Shown in pieces: positions 53,948 through 63,219 of a stretch of DNA of 64,000 bases (position 1 is the first letter of the stretch; each line of letters opens with the position of its first letter). The notes under the pieces were generated by a model. It saw only the letters and a list, made by a program, of their open reading frames with translations, did no database searches and was not told the origin of the DNA. The DNA is taken from contig CALUHO010000012.1 of NCBI GenBank assembly GCA_944320465.1, forward strand, positions 1 to 64,000. The letters run 5' to 3'. The DNA is from an uncultured Bacteroidales bacterium. Its GTDB lineage: Bacteria; Bacteroidota; Bacteroidia; Bacteroidales; P3. The position numbers and the translations under genes are program-made.

Positions 53948-56455
53948 TCATCGAGTGCATGAAGTGGCAGGGAGGTTAAGGTATCTCCCGGTCAGGCTGT
54001 CCGGAGAGGCCGCGATTTCATCGGGTGTGCCTTGCGCCACGATCCGTCCGCCTTCCTCGCCGCCGCCCGGGCCGAGGTCTATCACGTAGTCGCTATTGGC
54101 AATGACATCGAGGTCGTGTTCTATGATGACCAAGGTCGCGCCCAAGCCGATCAGCGTCTGGAATACCCGGATGAGCGTCTGCGTGTCGAGCGGATGCAGG
54201 CCGATAGTGGGTTCATCGAAGACAAAGAGGCTGTCGTCTTGTCGGCTACCCATTTCCGCCGCTAATTTCAAACGTTGGGCTTCGCCCCCGGAAAGGCTGG
54301 TCGTGGCTTCGCCGAGGGTTATATAGCCCAAACCGATTCGGTTGAGCGATTCCAAGCGCGATTCCAATGCTTTGTAGCGGGCAAGGACCTTTTGCGCATC
54401 GGCCACATCCATTTTCATCAAATCGGGCAAGGAATAGCTCTTGCCATCGGCGGCCTCGTAGCGGAATTCTTCGGATTGCTGCGCGTAGCGCGAGCCATGG
54501 CATTCCGGGCAGGGGATGTCCACATCGGGTAGGAACTGCACGTCAAGGCTGATGGTCCCCGTCCCGTCGCAGACCGGGCAGCGCAAAGACCCCGTGTTGT
54601 ACGAGAAGTCGCTGGCCGAGACCGAAGCGGCTTTGGCGGCAGGCAGCTTGGCAAAGAGTTTCCGCAAATCGTCATGCACGTTGGCGTAAGTGGCCACCGT
54701 GGAACGCACGTTCGCCCCGATAGGCGTGGAGTCGATCAGTTTCACGTTCCGGATGCCATCGGTTTGGATGCTCCTTACGTGCGAAGGTAGTCTCTCCTTG
54801 CGGATCATGGCCTGGAGCGCCGGCACGAGGCTTTCGAGTATGCTTGTGGTCTTGCCCGAACCCGACACTCCCGTCACAGCCACCATGCGCCCTTTGGGAA
54901 TGCGGATATGGAGCGGTTGCACCGTATGGATTGGCCCGGTTTCCATCTCGATAGTCCCCAAAGCGAACATGTCCTGCGCTGAAGCCTTCTGGCGAATCAC
55001 ATCGCTTTTTGGGTTGGCTAAGAAAGGCCCGATTAGGGAACGGGAATCCTGTCCTATCTGCGGAACGCTGCCTTGAGCTATGATTTCCCCGCCTTTGGCT
55101 CCGGCTTGCGGGCCGAGTTCGATAATCCAGTCGGCTTGGCGGAGAATCTGCGTGTCGTGGTCCACCAAGAGTACCGAATTGCCATCGGCGGTCAGGTCTT
55201 TCATGACTCCGACAAGGCCGTTGATATTGACCGGATGAAGTCCGATGGAGGGTTCGTCCAGAACGTAAATCACGCCGGTGGTCCGGTTCCTGACGCAACG
55301 GGCCAGTTGCATTCGCTGGCGTTCGCCGGTAGAAAGGGTGGAGCCGGCTCGATCCAGACTCAGGTAGGACAAGCCCAGTTCCGTCAGCCGGCGGGACGTG
55401 TCGAAATAAGACTGGCTGATGCTTTCGCCCATCGGGCGCATTTCGTCGGGAAGCCATTCGGGGATGCTTTTGACCCATTCGTCCAGCTGGCGGAGCGTCA
55501 TTTGGCAGGCTTCGGCCAAGTTGAGGCCCCGGATGCGCGGGGCAAGAGCGGCTTCGTTGAGGCGGGTGCCTTGGCAGTCGGGACAGGTGTCCTGCTTGAG
55601 GAATTTCTCCACACGCTTCATCCCTTTGTCGTCCTTGACCTTGGAAAGCGCGTTTTCCACTGTGTAAACGGCATTGAAATAGGTGAAATCCATTTCGCCC
55701 GACACGGCCGAGCTTTTGCTCTTGTACAGGATATGCTTTTTGACGGCAGGACCGTGATAGACAATGTCTTTCTCCTGTGGTGTGAGATCCTTGAACGGAA
55801 TATCGGTCCGGACACCCATGGCGCGGCACACATCAGTCATCAATGCCCACATCAGCGAGTTCCAAGGAGCTACCGCACCTTGGTCTATGCTCAGGTTCTG
55901 GTCCGGGACAAGGGTGGATTCGTCCACGCTCATCACCGTGCCGATGCCACCGCATTTCTTGCAGGCGCCACTGCTGTTGAAGGCTAAATCCTCGGCCGAA
56001 GGGGCAAAGAAACATGTCCCGCATTCCGGGCAGATGATTTCCTGACCTGCGGCTACTTTGAGGGTGGGCGGGCAGTAGTGTCCGTTCGGGCAGCGGTGGC
56101 TGGCCAGGCGGGAGAACATCAGGCGAAGGCTGCTGAGCAGTTCAGTCCCGGTGCCGAAGGTGCTGCGGATGCCGGGAACGCCGGGACGCTGCCGCAAGGC
56201 GATAGCTGCCGGAACGTAGAGGATTTCGTCGATGTCGGCTTTCGGGGCTTGGGAGATGCGTCGGCGGGTATAGGTGGACAGGGCTTCGAGATAGCGCCGG
56301 GAGCCTTCGGCATAGACCACGCCGAGCGCTAAGGAAGATTTTCCCGAACCGGATACCCCCGCCACGCCGACAATCTGGTTGAGCGGGATATCGACATCGA
56401 TGTTTTTCAGGTTATGGACTTTCGCACCGCGTATTTCTATTCTATCTTGTTGCAT
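53948..56455 (-). CDS. UvrA-like excinuclease ATPase, class II (UvrA2)
   Basis: 835 aa, about 100 fewer than UvrA. There are two ABC modules: Walker [10 protein letters not shown] (near 34) and GVSGSGKTT, signatures [13 protein letters not shown] and [16 protein letters not shown], Walker [12 protein letters not shown] and [11 protein letters not shown]. Zinc-finger cysteines remain ([11 protein letters not shown], then CKKCGG, and CPVCDG ... CPECHG). The shortening fits class II UvrA proteins, which lack the UvrB-binding domain and act in resistance to DNA-binding compounds rather than general repair. A TATTTTTG box (56496-56503, minus strand) may be its promoter. Confidence 0.92.
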   Translation of the reverse strand: MQQDRIEIRGAKVHNLKNIDVDIPLNQIVGVAGVSGSGKSSLALGVVYAEGSRRYLEALSTYTRRRISQAPKADIDEILYVPAAIALRQRPGVPGIRSTFGTGTELLSSLRLMFSRLASHRCPNGHYCPPTLKVAAGQEIICPECGTCFFAPSAEDLAFNSSGACKKCGGIGTVMSVDESTLVPDQNLSIDQGAVAPWNSLMWALMTDVCRAMGVRTDIPFKDLTPQEKDIVYHGPAVKKHILYKSKSSAVSGEMDFTYFNAVYTVENALSKVKDDKGMKRVEKFLKQDTCPDCQGTRLNEAALAPRIRGLNLAEACQMTLRQLDEWVKSIPEWLPDEMRPMGESISQSYFDTSRRLTELGLSYLSLDRAGSTLSTGERQRMQLARCVRNRTTGVIYVLDEPSIGLHPVNINGLVGVMKDLTADGNSVLLVDHDTQILRQADWIIELGPQAGAKGGEIIAQGSVPQIGQDSRSLIGPFLANPKSDVIRQKASAQDMFALGTIEMETGPIHTVQPLHIRIPKGRMVAVTGVSGSGKTTSILESLVPALQAMIRKERLPSHVRSIQTDGIRNVKLIDSTPIGANVRSTVATYANVHDDLRKLFAKLPAAKAASVSASDFSYNTGSLRCPVCDGTGTISLDVQFLPDVDIPCPECHGSRYAQQSEEFRYEAADGKSYSLPDLMKMDVADAQKVLARYKALESRLESLNRIGLGYITLGEATTSLSGGEAQRLKLAAEMGSRQDDSLFVFDEPTIGLHPLDTQTLIRVFQTLIGLGATLVIIEHDLDVIANSDYVIDLGPGGGEEGGRIVAQGTPDEIAASPDSLTGRYLNLPATSCTR

Positions 56456-56602
56456 GATATGTTACTTAAAGAGGGATGCCGAGGCAAACCCATGGCAAAA
56501 ATAGCACAAATCCGGCAAGGGGTGTTGCGAAACGAAAGACGGCTATGAGGGAAATCTTAGGAAAGAGCCGGGCATGTTTTTAGGGGAGTTGGGAAACTTG
56601 AA

Positions 56603-56795
56603 CCCAAATCGGTCATTAGACTTTGGGGAGATTGCCCGCTTGTGTCATGCAGCATGCTTCTCGCCTAGCCGAAGGCGTAGCGGGCTACGTCGAGGCGTAG
56701 CGAGAAACAGGATGCGGACAGAGGCGGGCAAGATGCCCGAAAGCCTCATTTTCCTAACCGAAAACAGCCCCGGCGTGTCTAATGACCGATTTGGG
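56603..56795 (+). mobile_element. MITE-like element, copy 9 (TSD TTGAA)
   Basis: 193 bp, forward orientation, first subfamily, flanked by TTGAA at 56598-56602 and 56796-56800. It lies between the upstream region of the UvrA paralogue and the rpsA terminator. Confidence 0.92.
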
Positions 56796-56833
56796 TTGAA
56801 GAGGGACGGATGAAGGAATGGGGGGAAAACAGA

Positions 56834-56858
56834 CGAGCCGGCCCATGGGACCGGCTCG
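56834..56858 (-). terminator. Probable rpsA terminator
   Basis: CGAGCCGG (56834-56841) pairs with CCGGCTCG (56851-56858). On the minus strand it is followed by TCTGTTTTCC. It lies about 65 nt after the rpsA stop. Confidence 0.7.
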
Positions 56859-56921
56859 CTCGATTAAGAATTTGTTGGCAGGCAGCGGATTCGCAAGGAA
56901 CCAGAGCCTGTCGGAAAAGTC

Positions 56922-58742
56922 TTAGTTGTTCTTTTCTGCAGCTTCCATCGCATCCTTCAAGTTCGACAAGGCAGCGATGTCGCCCAAGGTGGTCTTTTCG
57001 GAAGCTTCGTTGAGCTTCTTCATCGCCTTGGCCGTGTTGTCGGCGTTCTTGCGGTTTTCGTTTTCAGCCTTGGCACGTTCTTCAGCGGCTTCTTCCTGAT
57101 GGATACGGGAGTGCGAAACCACGATACGTTTGTTGTCCTTGTTGAATTCGATAACCTTGAAGTCGGCCTGCTCGTCCTGCTTGAGCGGCGTGCCGTCGGC
57201 CTTCACCAAGTGACGGGCCGGGCAGAAACCTTCCACGCCGTAAGGCAATACCACGATGGCGCCTTTGTCGTTGACCGAAGCCACCGTACCCTTTTGCAGG
57301 CTGCCTACCGAGAACAATGTTTCGTAAACATCCCAGGGATTTTCTTCCAATTGCTTGTGACCCAAGCTCAGACGGCGGTTTTCGATATCGATGTCCAGAA
57401 CCACGACATCGATCTTTTCGCCAATCTTGGTGAATTCGGCCGGGTGCTTGATCTTCTTCGACCAGCTCAGGTCGGAGATATGGATCAGGCCATCGATGCC
57501 TTCTTCCAGTTCGACGAAGATACCGAAGTTGGTGAAGTTGCGGACGGTGGCCGTGTGGCGCGAACCTACCGGGTATTTTTCAGTGATATGCTGCCAGGGA
57601 TCCGGGGTGAGCTGCTTGATGCCCAAGGACATCTTGCGTTCTTCGCGATCCAAGGTAAGGATGACGGCTTCCACTTCGTCGCCCACTTTGAGGAAATCCT
57701 GAGCCGAACGCAAATGCTGCGACCAGGACATTTCCGAAACGTGGATCAAACCTTCCACGCCGGGGATGATTTCCACGAAAGCACCGTAGTCGGCCAGAAC
57801 GACAACCTTGCCCTTCACCTTGTCGCCTACCTTCAGGTTCGGGTCGAGCGAATCCCAAGGATGCGGGGTGAGCTGCTTCAGACCCAAGGCGATACGTTTC
57901 TTGTTTTCGTCGAAGTCCAGGATAACCACATTGATTTTCTGATCCAGCTTCACTACTTCTTCGGGGTGGTTTACGCGGCCCCAGCTCAAGTCGGTGATAT
58001 GGATCAAGCCATCTACGCCGCCAAGGTCCACGAATACACCGTAAGAGGTGATGTTCTTGACGGTACCTTCCAGTACCTGGCCTTTTTCCAGCTTGGACAT
58101 GATTTCGGCCTTCTGCTGTTCGATTTCGTCTTCGATAAGAGCCTTGTGCGAAACCACCACGTTCTTGTATTCGTGGTTGATCTTGACAACCTTGAATTCC
58201 ATCGTCTTGTTGACGAACACATCGTAGTCGCGGATGGGCTTCACATCGATCTGAGAACCTGGCAAGAATGCTTCCAGCCCGAACACATCGACGATCAAGC
58301 CGCCTTTGGTACGGCTCTTGACATAACCGGTGATGATTTCCTGGTTGTCGTAAGCTTCGTTGACACGTTCCCAGGATTTGAGGATACGGGCTTTCTTATG
58401 CGAGAGGACCAACTGGCCGGTAGCGTCTTCCTGGCTTTCCACATAGACTTCCACCTTGTCGCCCGGCTTGAGGTCGGGGTTGTAGCGGAATTCGGAAACG
58501 GGGATGATACCGTCGGATTTGTAACCGATGTTGACCACCACTTCGCGGTTGTTCTTCGAAACGACGGTCCCTTCAATGACTTCCTGATCGGCAATCTGCT
58601 TGAGGGTGTTGCCATACTGTTCGTCCATCGGATCCTTAGGACCTTCTTGTTTGGCGTTTTCTTTTTCTTTTTTGATTTTGTGGTGTTCGAGTTCGTCCCA
58701 GTTGAAGTCCTCGATACCGGTTTTGGCTAATTCTTCTGCCAT
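56922..58742 (-). CDS. rpsA: 30S ribosomal protein S1
   Basis: 606 aa from MAEELAKTGIEDFNWDELEH at 58742; the long frame above it is leader and promoter. Six S1 RNA-binding domains are visible, beginning at EGTVVSKNNREVVVNIGY, TGYVKSRTKGGLIVDVFG, EGTVKNITSYGVFVDLGG, KGKVVVLADYGAFVEI, TATVRNFTNFGIFVELEE and KGTVASVNDKGAIVVL. It brings mRNA to the 30S subunit. The charged N- and C-terminal extensions (KIKKEKENAKQ; EEAAEERAKAENENRKNADN) are usual for Bacteroidetes. Confidence 0.96.
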   Translation of the reverse strand: MAEELAKTGIEDFNWDELEHHKIKKEKENAKQEGPKDPMDEQYGNTLKQIADQEVIEGTVVSKNNREVVVNIGYKSDGIIPVSEFRYNPDLKPGDKVEVYVESQEDATGQLVLSHKKARILKSWERVNEAYDNQEIITGYVKSRTKGGLIVDVFGLEAFLPGSQIDVKPIRDYDVFVNKTMEFKVVKINHEYKNVVVSHKALIEDEIEQQKAEIMSKLEKGQVLEGTVKNITSYGVFVDLGGVDGLIHITDLSWGRVNHPEEVVKLDQKINVVILDFDENKKRIALGLKQLTPHPWDSLDPNLKVGDKVKGKVVVLADYGAFVEIIPGVEGLIHVSEMSWSQHLRSAQDFLKVGDEVEAVILTLDREERKMSLGIKQLTPDPWQHITEKYPVGSRHTATVRNFTNFGIFVELEEGIDGLIHISDLSWSKKIKHPAEFTKIGEKIDVVVLDIDIENRRLSLGHKQLEENPWDVYETLFSVGSLQKGTVASVNDKGAIVVLPYGVEGFCPARHLVKADGTPLKQDEQADFKVIEFNKDNKRIVVSHSRIHQEEAAEERAKAENENRKNADNTAKAMKKLNEASEKTTLGDIAALSNLKDAMEAAEKNN

Positions 58743-58892
58743 GATTGGGATAAATTCCTGCGGCAAGCGTGGCACGGAATCCGGAAACGGCCCGTCTGCC
58801 CTGTTTAACGTTTTGTTTCCTACGCCCGTACCGGATTCATGCTGCGGGCGCAAAATGGCTGCAAAGGTACGAAATTTTCTTGAATTACAATC
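58743..58892 (-). promoter_or_regulatory. rpsA promoter and leader
   Basis: On the minus strand TACCTTTG (58862-58869) follows an AT-rich stretch with TTG about 18-22 bp upstream. The leader of about 115 nt is GC-rich and could hold an autoregulatory fold, but no known motif was recognised. The box lies only 80 bp after the HigA stop. Confidence 0.65.
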
Positions 58893-58947
58893 AAATGTTG
58901 CCGGCAGGCTTTTGATTATTGAAAGATTTTTTAGAAACCATGAAGTA

Positions 58948-59259
58948 TCATAGCACAGCTGCCACTTTGCGGATGTTTTGCAATCGGGCAAGCAGTTGGC
59001 TGTTCTGCCGGGCTAATTGCATATTGTATCGGCTTTGCATATTGACCAGCATTTCGGCTTCGATGCCTAATGCGGCTTCAAAGCATAGTGCAATCGTTTC
59101 GGTAACAGGGCGTTTTGCATTGAGGATTTCGTTCAGCATGGTGTACGAAAGACCCATTTGCCGAGCTAATTCTTTTTGGGAGAGTCCCCTGTATTCGATT
59201 TCTTCTTTCAAGACTTCTCCCGGATGCGTCGGAATGTATGGATATTTTAAGTTTCCCAT
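58948..59259 (-). CDS. higA: HigA-family antitoxin
   Basis: 103 aa XRE-type HTH protein. The N-terminus YPYIPTHPGEVLKEEIEYRG is typical for HigA/VapI antitoxins, and the HTH fills residues about 24-60 (LSQKELARQMGLSYTMLNEI). It neutralises the toxin encoded 6 bp upstream and represses the operon. The toxin-first order is usual for higBA. Confidence 0.9.
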   Translation of the reverse strand: MGNLKYPYIPTHPGEVLKEEIEYRGLSQKELARQMGLSYTMLNEILNAKRPVTETIALCFEAALGIEAEMLVNMQSRYNMQLARQNSQLLARLQNIRKVAAVL

Positions 59260-59265
59260 TTTCTT

Positions 59266-59586
59266 TTATTTATAATGGTTGGACAATTCCAAAATATCAC
59301 ATATTGTCAATATCTCTTTTCCGTCTGCTTGGTATTTGACAAGGAATTCGATGCGGTATTGGTCGTTTACTCTGATAGAAGAAATTCCTTCTTTGTTTCC
59401 AGAGAGAACCTCGTACCGTAATGAGCGAAGCTGATAAATGGCTTCTATGCAGCTGGCATCGTGCAAGGTATCGATTCGTTGTTTGTATCGCCTCACTATA
59501 TCAGGTTGAAAACGGTACTTTTTATTCGTGCATTTGCCGTAATAGTACAGTTCTTCCAAGTATTCCTTCTCAAAATGGATGAGCAT
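59266..59586 (-). CDS. higB: HigB/RelE-family toxin
   Basis: 106 aa. The fold is that of ribosome-dependent mRNA interferases: FQPDIVRRYKQRIDTLHDAS, then LRSLRYEVLSGNKEGISSIR and VNDQYRIEFLVKY, followed by ILTICDILELSNHYK. It is slightly longer than typical HigB (about 92 aa), with an N-terminal extension (LIHFEKEYLEELYYYGKCTN). It lies 6 bp upstream of higA on the same strand and ahead of rpsA. Confidence 0.85.
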   Translation of the reverse strand: MLIHFEKEYLEELYYYGKCTNKKYRFQPDIVRRYKQRIDTLHDASCIEAIYQLRSLRYEVLSGNKEGISSIRVNDQYRIEFLVKYQADGKEILTICDILELSNHYK

Positions 59587-59829
59587 AGGGCGGATTTTTA
59601 TAAACTATGCTAGTTCAGTGGCAAAAGTAGGGATTTTTTTTGATAATTCACTTTTTTAGGGAATTTTTTGTTTTCCCAATTCAGATGTGGCCCCGTTTCG
59701 TTCTATTCGGGATGAGAATTGAGGCATTTGGCCGGTTTTTGTTGAGGTGTTGGGTCGAAATGCTTGCGAAGGCGGGAGGCAGTTTGTGTCTTTATTCCAT
59801 GGTCAATCAGAGGTTGGTAGCTGTTTTTG

Positions 59830-59874
59830 TGGTTTCAACCATAAAAAACGGTTAAAATTTTATGGTTGCAACCA
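59830..59874. promoter_or_regulatory. Paired palindromes TGGTTKCAACCA, operator-like
   Basis: TGGTTTCAACCATAAAA (59830-59846) and TTTTATGGTTGCAACCA (59858-59874) form an inverted repeat with 16 of 17 pairs. Each arm also contains a 12-bp palindrome (the right one, TGGTTGCAACCA, is perfect). This is what a dimeric repressor with two adjacent sites would need. No regulator gene is adjacent except HigA, about 570 bp away. Confidence 0.5.
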
Positions 59875-59934
59875 TCAACGGAAGCTGTCGTATGATACAT
59901 TTGGGCGAGTCGTGTTGTTTCCGGTTGATTCTAA

Positions 59935-59972
59935 CGAAAAGAGGAACCCTCGGCAGAGAGTTCCTCTTTTCG
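59935..59972 (-). terminator. nuo operon terminator (possibly bidirectional)
   Basis: CGAAAAGAGGAAC (59935-59947) pairs perfectly with GTTCCTCTTTTCG (59960-59972). The T-rich arm serves as the tail. It lies about 40 nt after the nuoN stop. Confidence 0.85.
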
Positions 59973-60013
59973 TTATGGCCGGATTGCCTATTATGTTTCC
60001 AGTCAGCGCAGCG

Positions 60014-61600
60014 CTATTCCTGGGTGGAAGGCCAGGGGGCGGTGGCGTTCATCGCCGTGGTCGCTGTGGCGGCTGATGCATCGCCGGAAGCCGCCTCGGC
60101 AGTCTGGCCATCGAAAGCTGCCGTGGCAATCCCGTTAGCCGTGCCGTCCGTGGCCTTCGGCATCGCAAGCTCGCAGATTTCCATGCTTTCCTTGGCCATT
60201 TCATCGAACTTGTTGTAGAAGAAGCTGACGATACCCGAAAGCACGATACCGAAGAAGCAGACAACCATCGCGATGCGGCTGTAGTTGTCCGAACGGAAAT
60301 TGGGCAGCGGGTTGTCGTTGGGCGTGATGAACATGGCACGGACAATCAACAGATAGTAGTACAGCGAGATAATGGTGTTGAGCAAAGCAATCAGCACCAA
60401 GATATAGTATCCTTGCTGCACCGCCGAAGCAAAGATGAAGAACTTGCTGAAGAAACCGGCAAACGGAGGAATGCCCGCCAAGGAGAACAAGGCAAACATC
60501 ATCAGCACGCTCAGCCAAGGGTTAGTCTTGTAGAGTCCGTTGTACGAAGAAATTTCCGTGTTCCCGCACTGGCGTTCCACCAAGGCGGCGACCCCGAAGG
60601 CCGCGATATTGGCGAACATGTAGACCATCATGTAATAGACCACGCCGGTCAGGCCTTGCGGGCTGGCTGCCATCACGCCCAAGACAATGTAACCGGCCTG
60701 CGAGATGGACGAGTAGGCGAGGAAGCGTTTGATATTCTTCTGCCGGATGGCGAACACGTTGGCAATCGTGATGCTGAGGATGATAATGATGTACAGCACC
60801 GGTTTCCAGCTTTCGGCCATCACCCCGAACACCTTGAAGAAAATCGTGAACAAGGTGACTGCCGCCGCCGTCTTGGAAACCACCGAGAGGTAAGCCGAAA
60901 CCTGGGTCGGAGCCCCTTGATAGACATCAGCCGTCCACGAATGGTAAGGAATCAGGGACATCTTGAAGAACAGTCCGGTAGCGAACAGGATCATCCCCGC
61001 GATTTGCAGCGGCGTACCCGTCAGCACTATCGGCATGTCGCTGAAATAGAGCGTCCCGGTTCCCCCGTAGAGCAGCGACATCCCGAAGAGCGAAATCCCG
61101 CTGGCAAAGGAAGCGTTGAGGATGAATTTGGCACCGGCTTCGGCCGAGAAGATATCCTTCTTGCTGAAAGCCACCAAGCAAGCCAAGGGGATGGAAGCCA
61201 GCTCGATGCCCAGGTAGAACATCAGGAAGTGACCCGAGGAAACCATGAAATACATTCCTAACAAGGTGCTCAAAGTCAAGAAATAAAACTCGCCTTGGGC
61301 AATCTCGTGCTTTTCCTCGAGCCATTTCTTGGAAAAGAGGAACACCAAGAGCGTTCCCGCGCTCATCAAGGTCTTGACTACCGAAGCCACAGGCGTGTTC
61401 ACATACATGCCCCCGAAGGCATGGTCGGCTGCGGTAGGCAGCAAGGTGATGGCGATTTGCACCACAAAGAGCAGGCAGGCTACAGGCTGGAACGCCTTCC
61501 TCGCCTTGGCCGGGGCAAACAAATCGTAAAGCAGCAGTATCAGTATTAATGCCACCAACGAAATCTCGTCACGCATCAACAAGAAACCGGAGAAATCCAT
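60014..61600 (-). CDS. nuoN: NADH-quinone oxidoreductase subunit N
   Basis: 528 aa, an antiporter-like membrane subunit of complex I with about 14 helices. Conserved parts include the glutamate in FYLGIELASIP, the lysine helix FFKMSLIPYHSWTADVYQGA and FLAYSSISQAGYIVLG. It ends with about 55 residues rich in Ala and Thr (TANGIATAAFDGQTAEAASG onward) that are not part of the usual subunit. It follows nuoM by 95 bp and is the last gene of the operon, before a strong terminator. Confidence 0.95.
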   Translation of the reverse strand: MDFSGFLLMRDEISLVALILILLLYDLFAPAKARKAFQPVACLLFVVQIAITLLPTAADHAFGGMYVNTPVASVVKTLMSAGTLLVFLFSKKWLEEKHEIAQGEFYFLTLSTLLGMYFMVSSGHFLMFYLGIELASIPLACLVAFSKKDIFSAEAGAKFILNASFASGISLFGMSLLYGGTGTLYFSDMPIVLTGTPLQIAGMILFATGLFFKMSLIPYHSWTADVYQGAPTQVSAYLSVVSKTAAAVTLFTIFFKVFGVMAESWKPVLYIIIILSITIANVFAIRQKNIKRFLAYSSISQAGYIVLGVMAASPQGLTGVVYYMMVYMFANIAAFGVAALVERQCGNTEISSYNGLYKTNPWLSVLMMFALFSLAGIPPFAGFFSKFFIFASAVQQGYYILVLIALLNTIISLYYYLLIVRAMFITPNDNPLPNFRSDNYSRIAMVVCFFGIVLSGIVSFFYNKFDEMAKESMEICELAMPKATDGTANGIATAAFDGQTAEAASGDASAATATTAMNATAPWPSTQE

Positions 61601-61695
61601 ATTTCAAAAAATTGAGATTATCAATCTGTTATTTATACTATGCTTCCAGACCGATGTCAGGCCCGGAAGCATCGGAACCTCTCAGGAAGGCCGGA

Positions 61696-63186
61696 TTACA
61701 GGGCAGCTAACGTCAACCGGCTCACAATAGGCTCCAGCGCAGTATGGATCCAGTCGGCAATCCAGCCCGGGTAAAGCCCGATGGCCGCAATCGCCAGAAT
61801 CAGCACCACGACCGGAAGGCGTTCGAACCAGACCGCATCCGTTAGCTTGAGGTGAGCCGGGTTCTGGACAGGACCGTACAGGATTTTGCCGACCACGCGC
61901 AGGATATAGACCGCTGTGATGACAATCGAAGTCACTGCAATCAAGGTCAGCACCCTATGGAAGGTGTCCGCATGTTGGAACGAACCCACGAACACGTTCA
62001 TTTCGGCCACGAAACCGCTCAAGCCCGGCAGCCCGAGGGATGCCAGACCGGCAATCACATAGCCCACTCCGAGGAAAGGCATGATTTTCATCAGGCCGCC
62101 CATCTCGCGGATGTCGCGGGTATGGGTCCGTCCGTAAATCATCCCGATCAAGGCAAAGAAAAGCGCCGTCATCAAGCCGTGCGAAAGCATCTGCATGATA
62201 GCCCCCGTCATGGCTGTGGTGTTCATCATCAGCAAAGCGAAGAGCACCAGGCCGCAATGGCTTACCGAAGAGTAGGCGTTGATATACTTGAGGTCTTTCT
62301 GCACGCAAGCCGAAAATGCCCCGTAAACCACGCTGATACCCGTCAGAATCAAGAAAATCCAGCCTAATTCATTGGCAGCTTCGGGCATCAGGAACATCGC
62401 CACGCGGAAGCAGCCGTATCCCCCCAGTTTCATCAGCACCCCGGCATGGAGCATAGAGACCGCGGTAGGCGCCGAAGCGTGACCGTCAGGACTCCATGTG
62501 TGGAACGGGAAGAGGGCGCCCAAGACCCCGAAACCGATAAAGGTGAGCGGGAAGAAGTATTTCTGCAAAGCCGTCGGAATCGTGGACTGCGCGATATCCA
62601 TGATGTCCATGCTGGTAGCGCCCGAGCCGAAATAGATGCCGAGGATGCCTAACATCAGCAGGGCCGAACCACCCATCAGCATCAGGGTCAGCTTCATGGC
62701 CGCGTATTCCTTCTTTCCGCTTCCCCAGACCCCGATGAGGAGGTACATGGGAATCAAGGCCACTTCATAGAACATGAACATCGTGAACAGGTCGAGCGAG
62801 ATGAAGAACCCGAATACCCCCACCGAAAGCAGGCAGAACCACATGAAGTATTCCTTGGGGAGCGGGTCGATGTTCCAGGACGTGAAGATGCCGGTAAAGA
62901 CGATGAAAGCCGAAAGCAGGATCATCAGGACCGATATCCCGTCCACGCCCACGCTGTAGCCGATATTCCAGGCCGGGAACCATTGGGCCGAAGCCGTGAA
63001 CAGCATGGCATCGGTATTGCCGGCATGGCGTTCGGCCATGAACAGGAAAGCCAAGGCGACAGCGGCCACCATCAGCAGGGAAGCCCCTGTGGCACTGATG
63101 ATTCGGGCCTGCTGACGGGTCCGGCTCAGGAAAAGTCCGGCCAGCATCAGCACGGGAATCGCCACAAAAATCGATAAAAGGTTCAT
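61696..63186 (-). CDS. nuoM: NADH-quinone oxidoreductase subunit M
   Basis: 496 aa, the second antiporter-like subunit of complex I. The proton-path glutamate is in FMFYEVALIPMYLLIG, the helix FPFHTWSPDGHASAPTAVSM holds the conserved HTW, and AYSSVSHCGLVLFAL follows. The order nuoL-M-N on the minus strand is standard. It is 33 bp after nuoL. Confidence 0.96.
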   Translation of the reverse strand: MNLLSIFVAIPVLMLAGLFLSRTRQQARIISATGASLLMVAAVALAFLFMAERHAGNTDAMLFTASAQWFPAWNIGYSVGVDGISVLMILLSAFIVFTGIFTSWNIDPLPKEYFMWFCLLSVGVFGFFISLDLFTMFMFYEVALIPMYLLIGVWGSGKKEYAAMKLTLMLMGGSALLMLGILGIYFGSGATSMDIMDIAQSTIPTALQKYFFPLTFIGFGVLGALFPFHTWSPDGHASAPTAVSMLHAGVLMKLGGYGCFRVAMFLMPEAANELGWIFLILTGISVVYGAFSACVQKDLKYINAYSSVSHCGLVLFALLMMNTTAMTGAIMQMLSHGLMTALFFALIGMIYGRTHTRDIREMGGLMKIMPFLGVGYVIAGLASLGLPGLSGFVAEMNVFVGSFQHADTFHRVLTLIAVTSIVITAVYILRVVGKILYGPVQNPAHLKLTDAVWFERLPVVVLILAIAAIGLYPGWIADWIHTALEPIVSRLTLAAL

Positions 63187-63219
63187 TTTATGTCTTTTTT
63201 ATCGTGTTAAAAAAAACGT

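Larger units (their letters stand above)
59587..60013. other. Intergenic region between higB and nuoN
   Basis: No gene is supported. It holds a double palindrome (59830-59874) and the nuoN terminator (59935-59972). The stretch 59590-59800 is AT-rich, and no convincing higBA promoter was identified. Confidence 0.6.

Noticed and set aside
56574-56813. Open frames of 63-81 codons inside the MITE copies (CHAACFSPSRRRSGLRRGVA) at 2384-2746, 31877-32068, 44128-44279, 53164-53314 and 56574-56813
   Set aside because: They repeat only because the element repeats, and copies with small deletions or changes lose the frame. The composition is that of a palindrome and no start signal is conserved.
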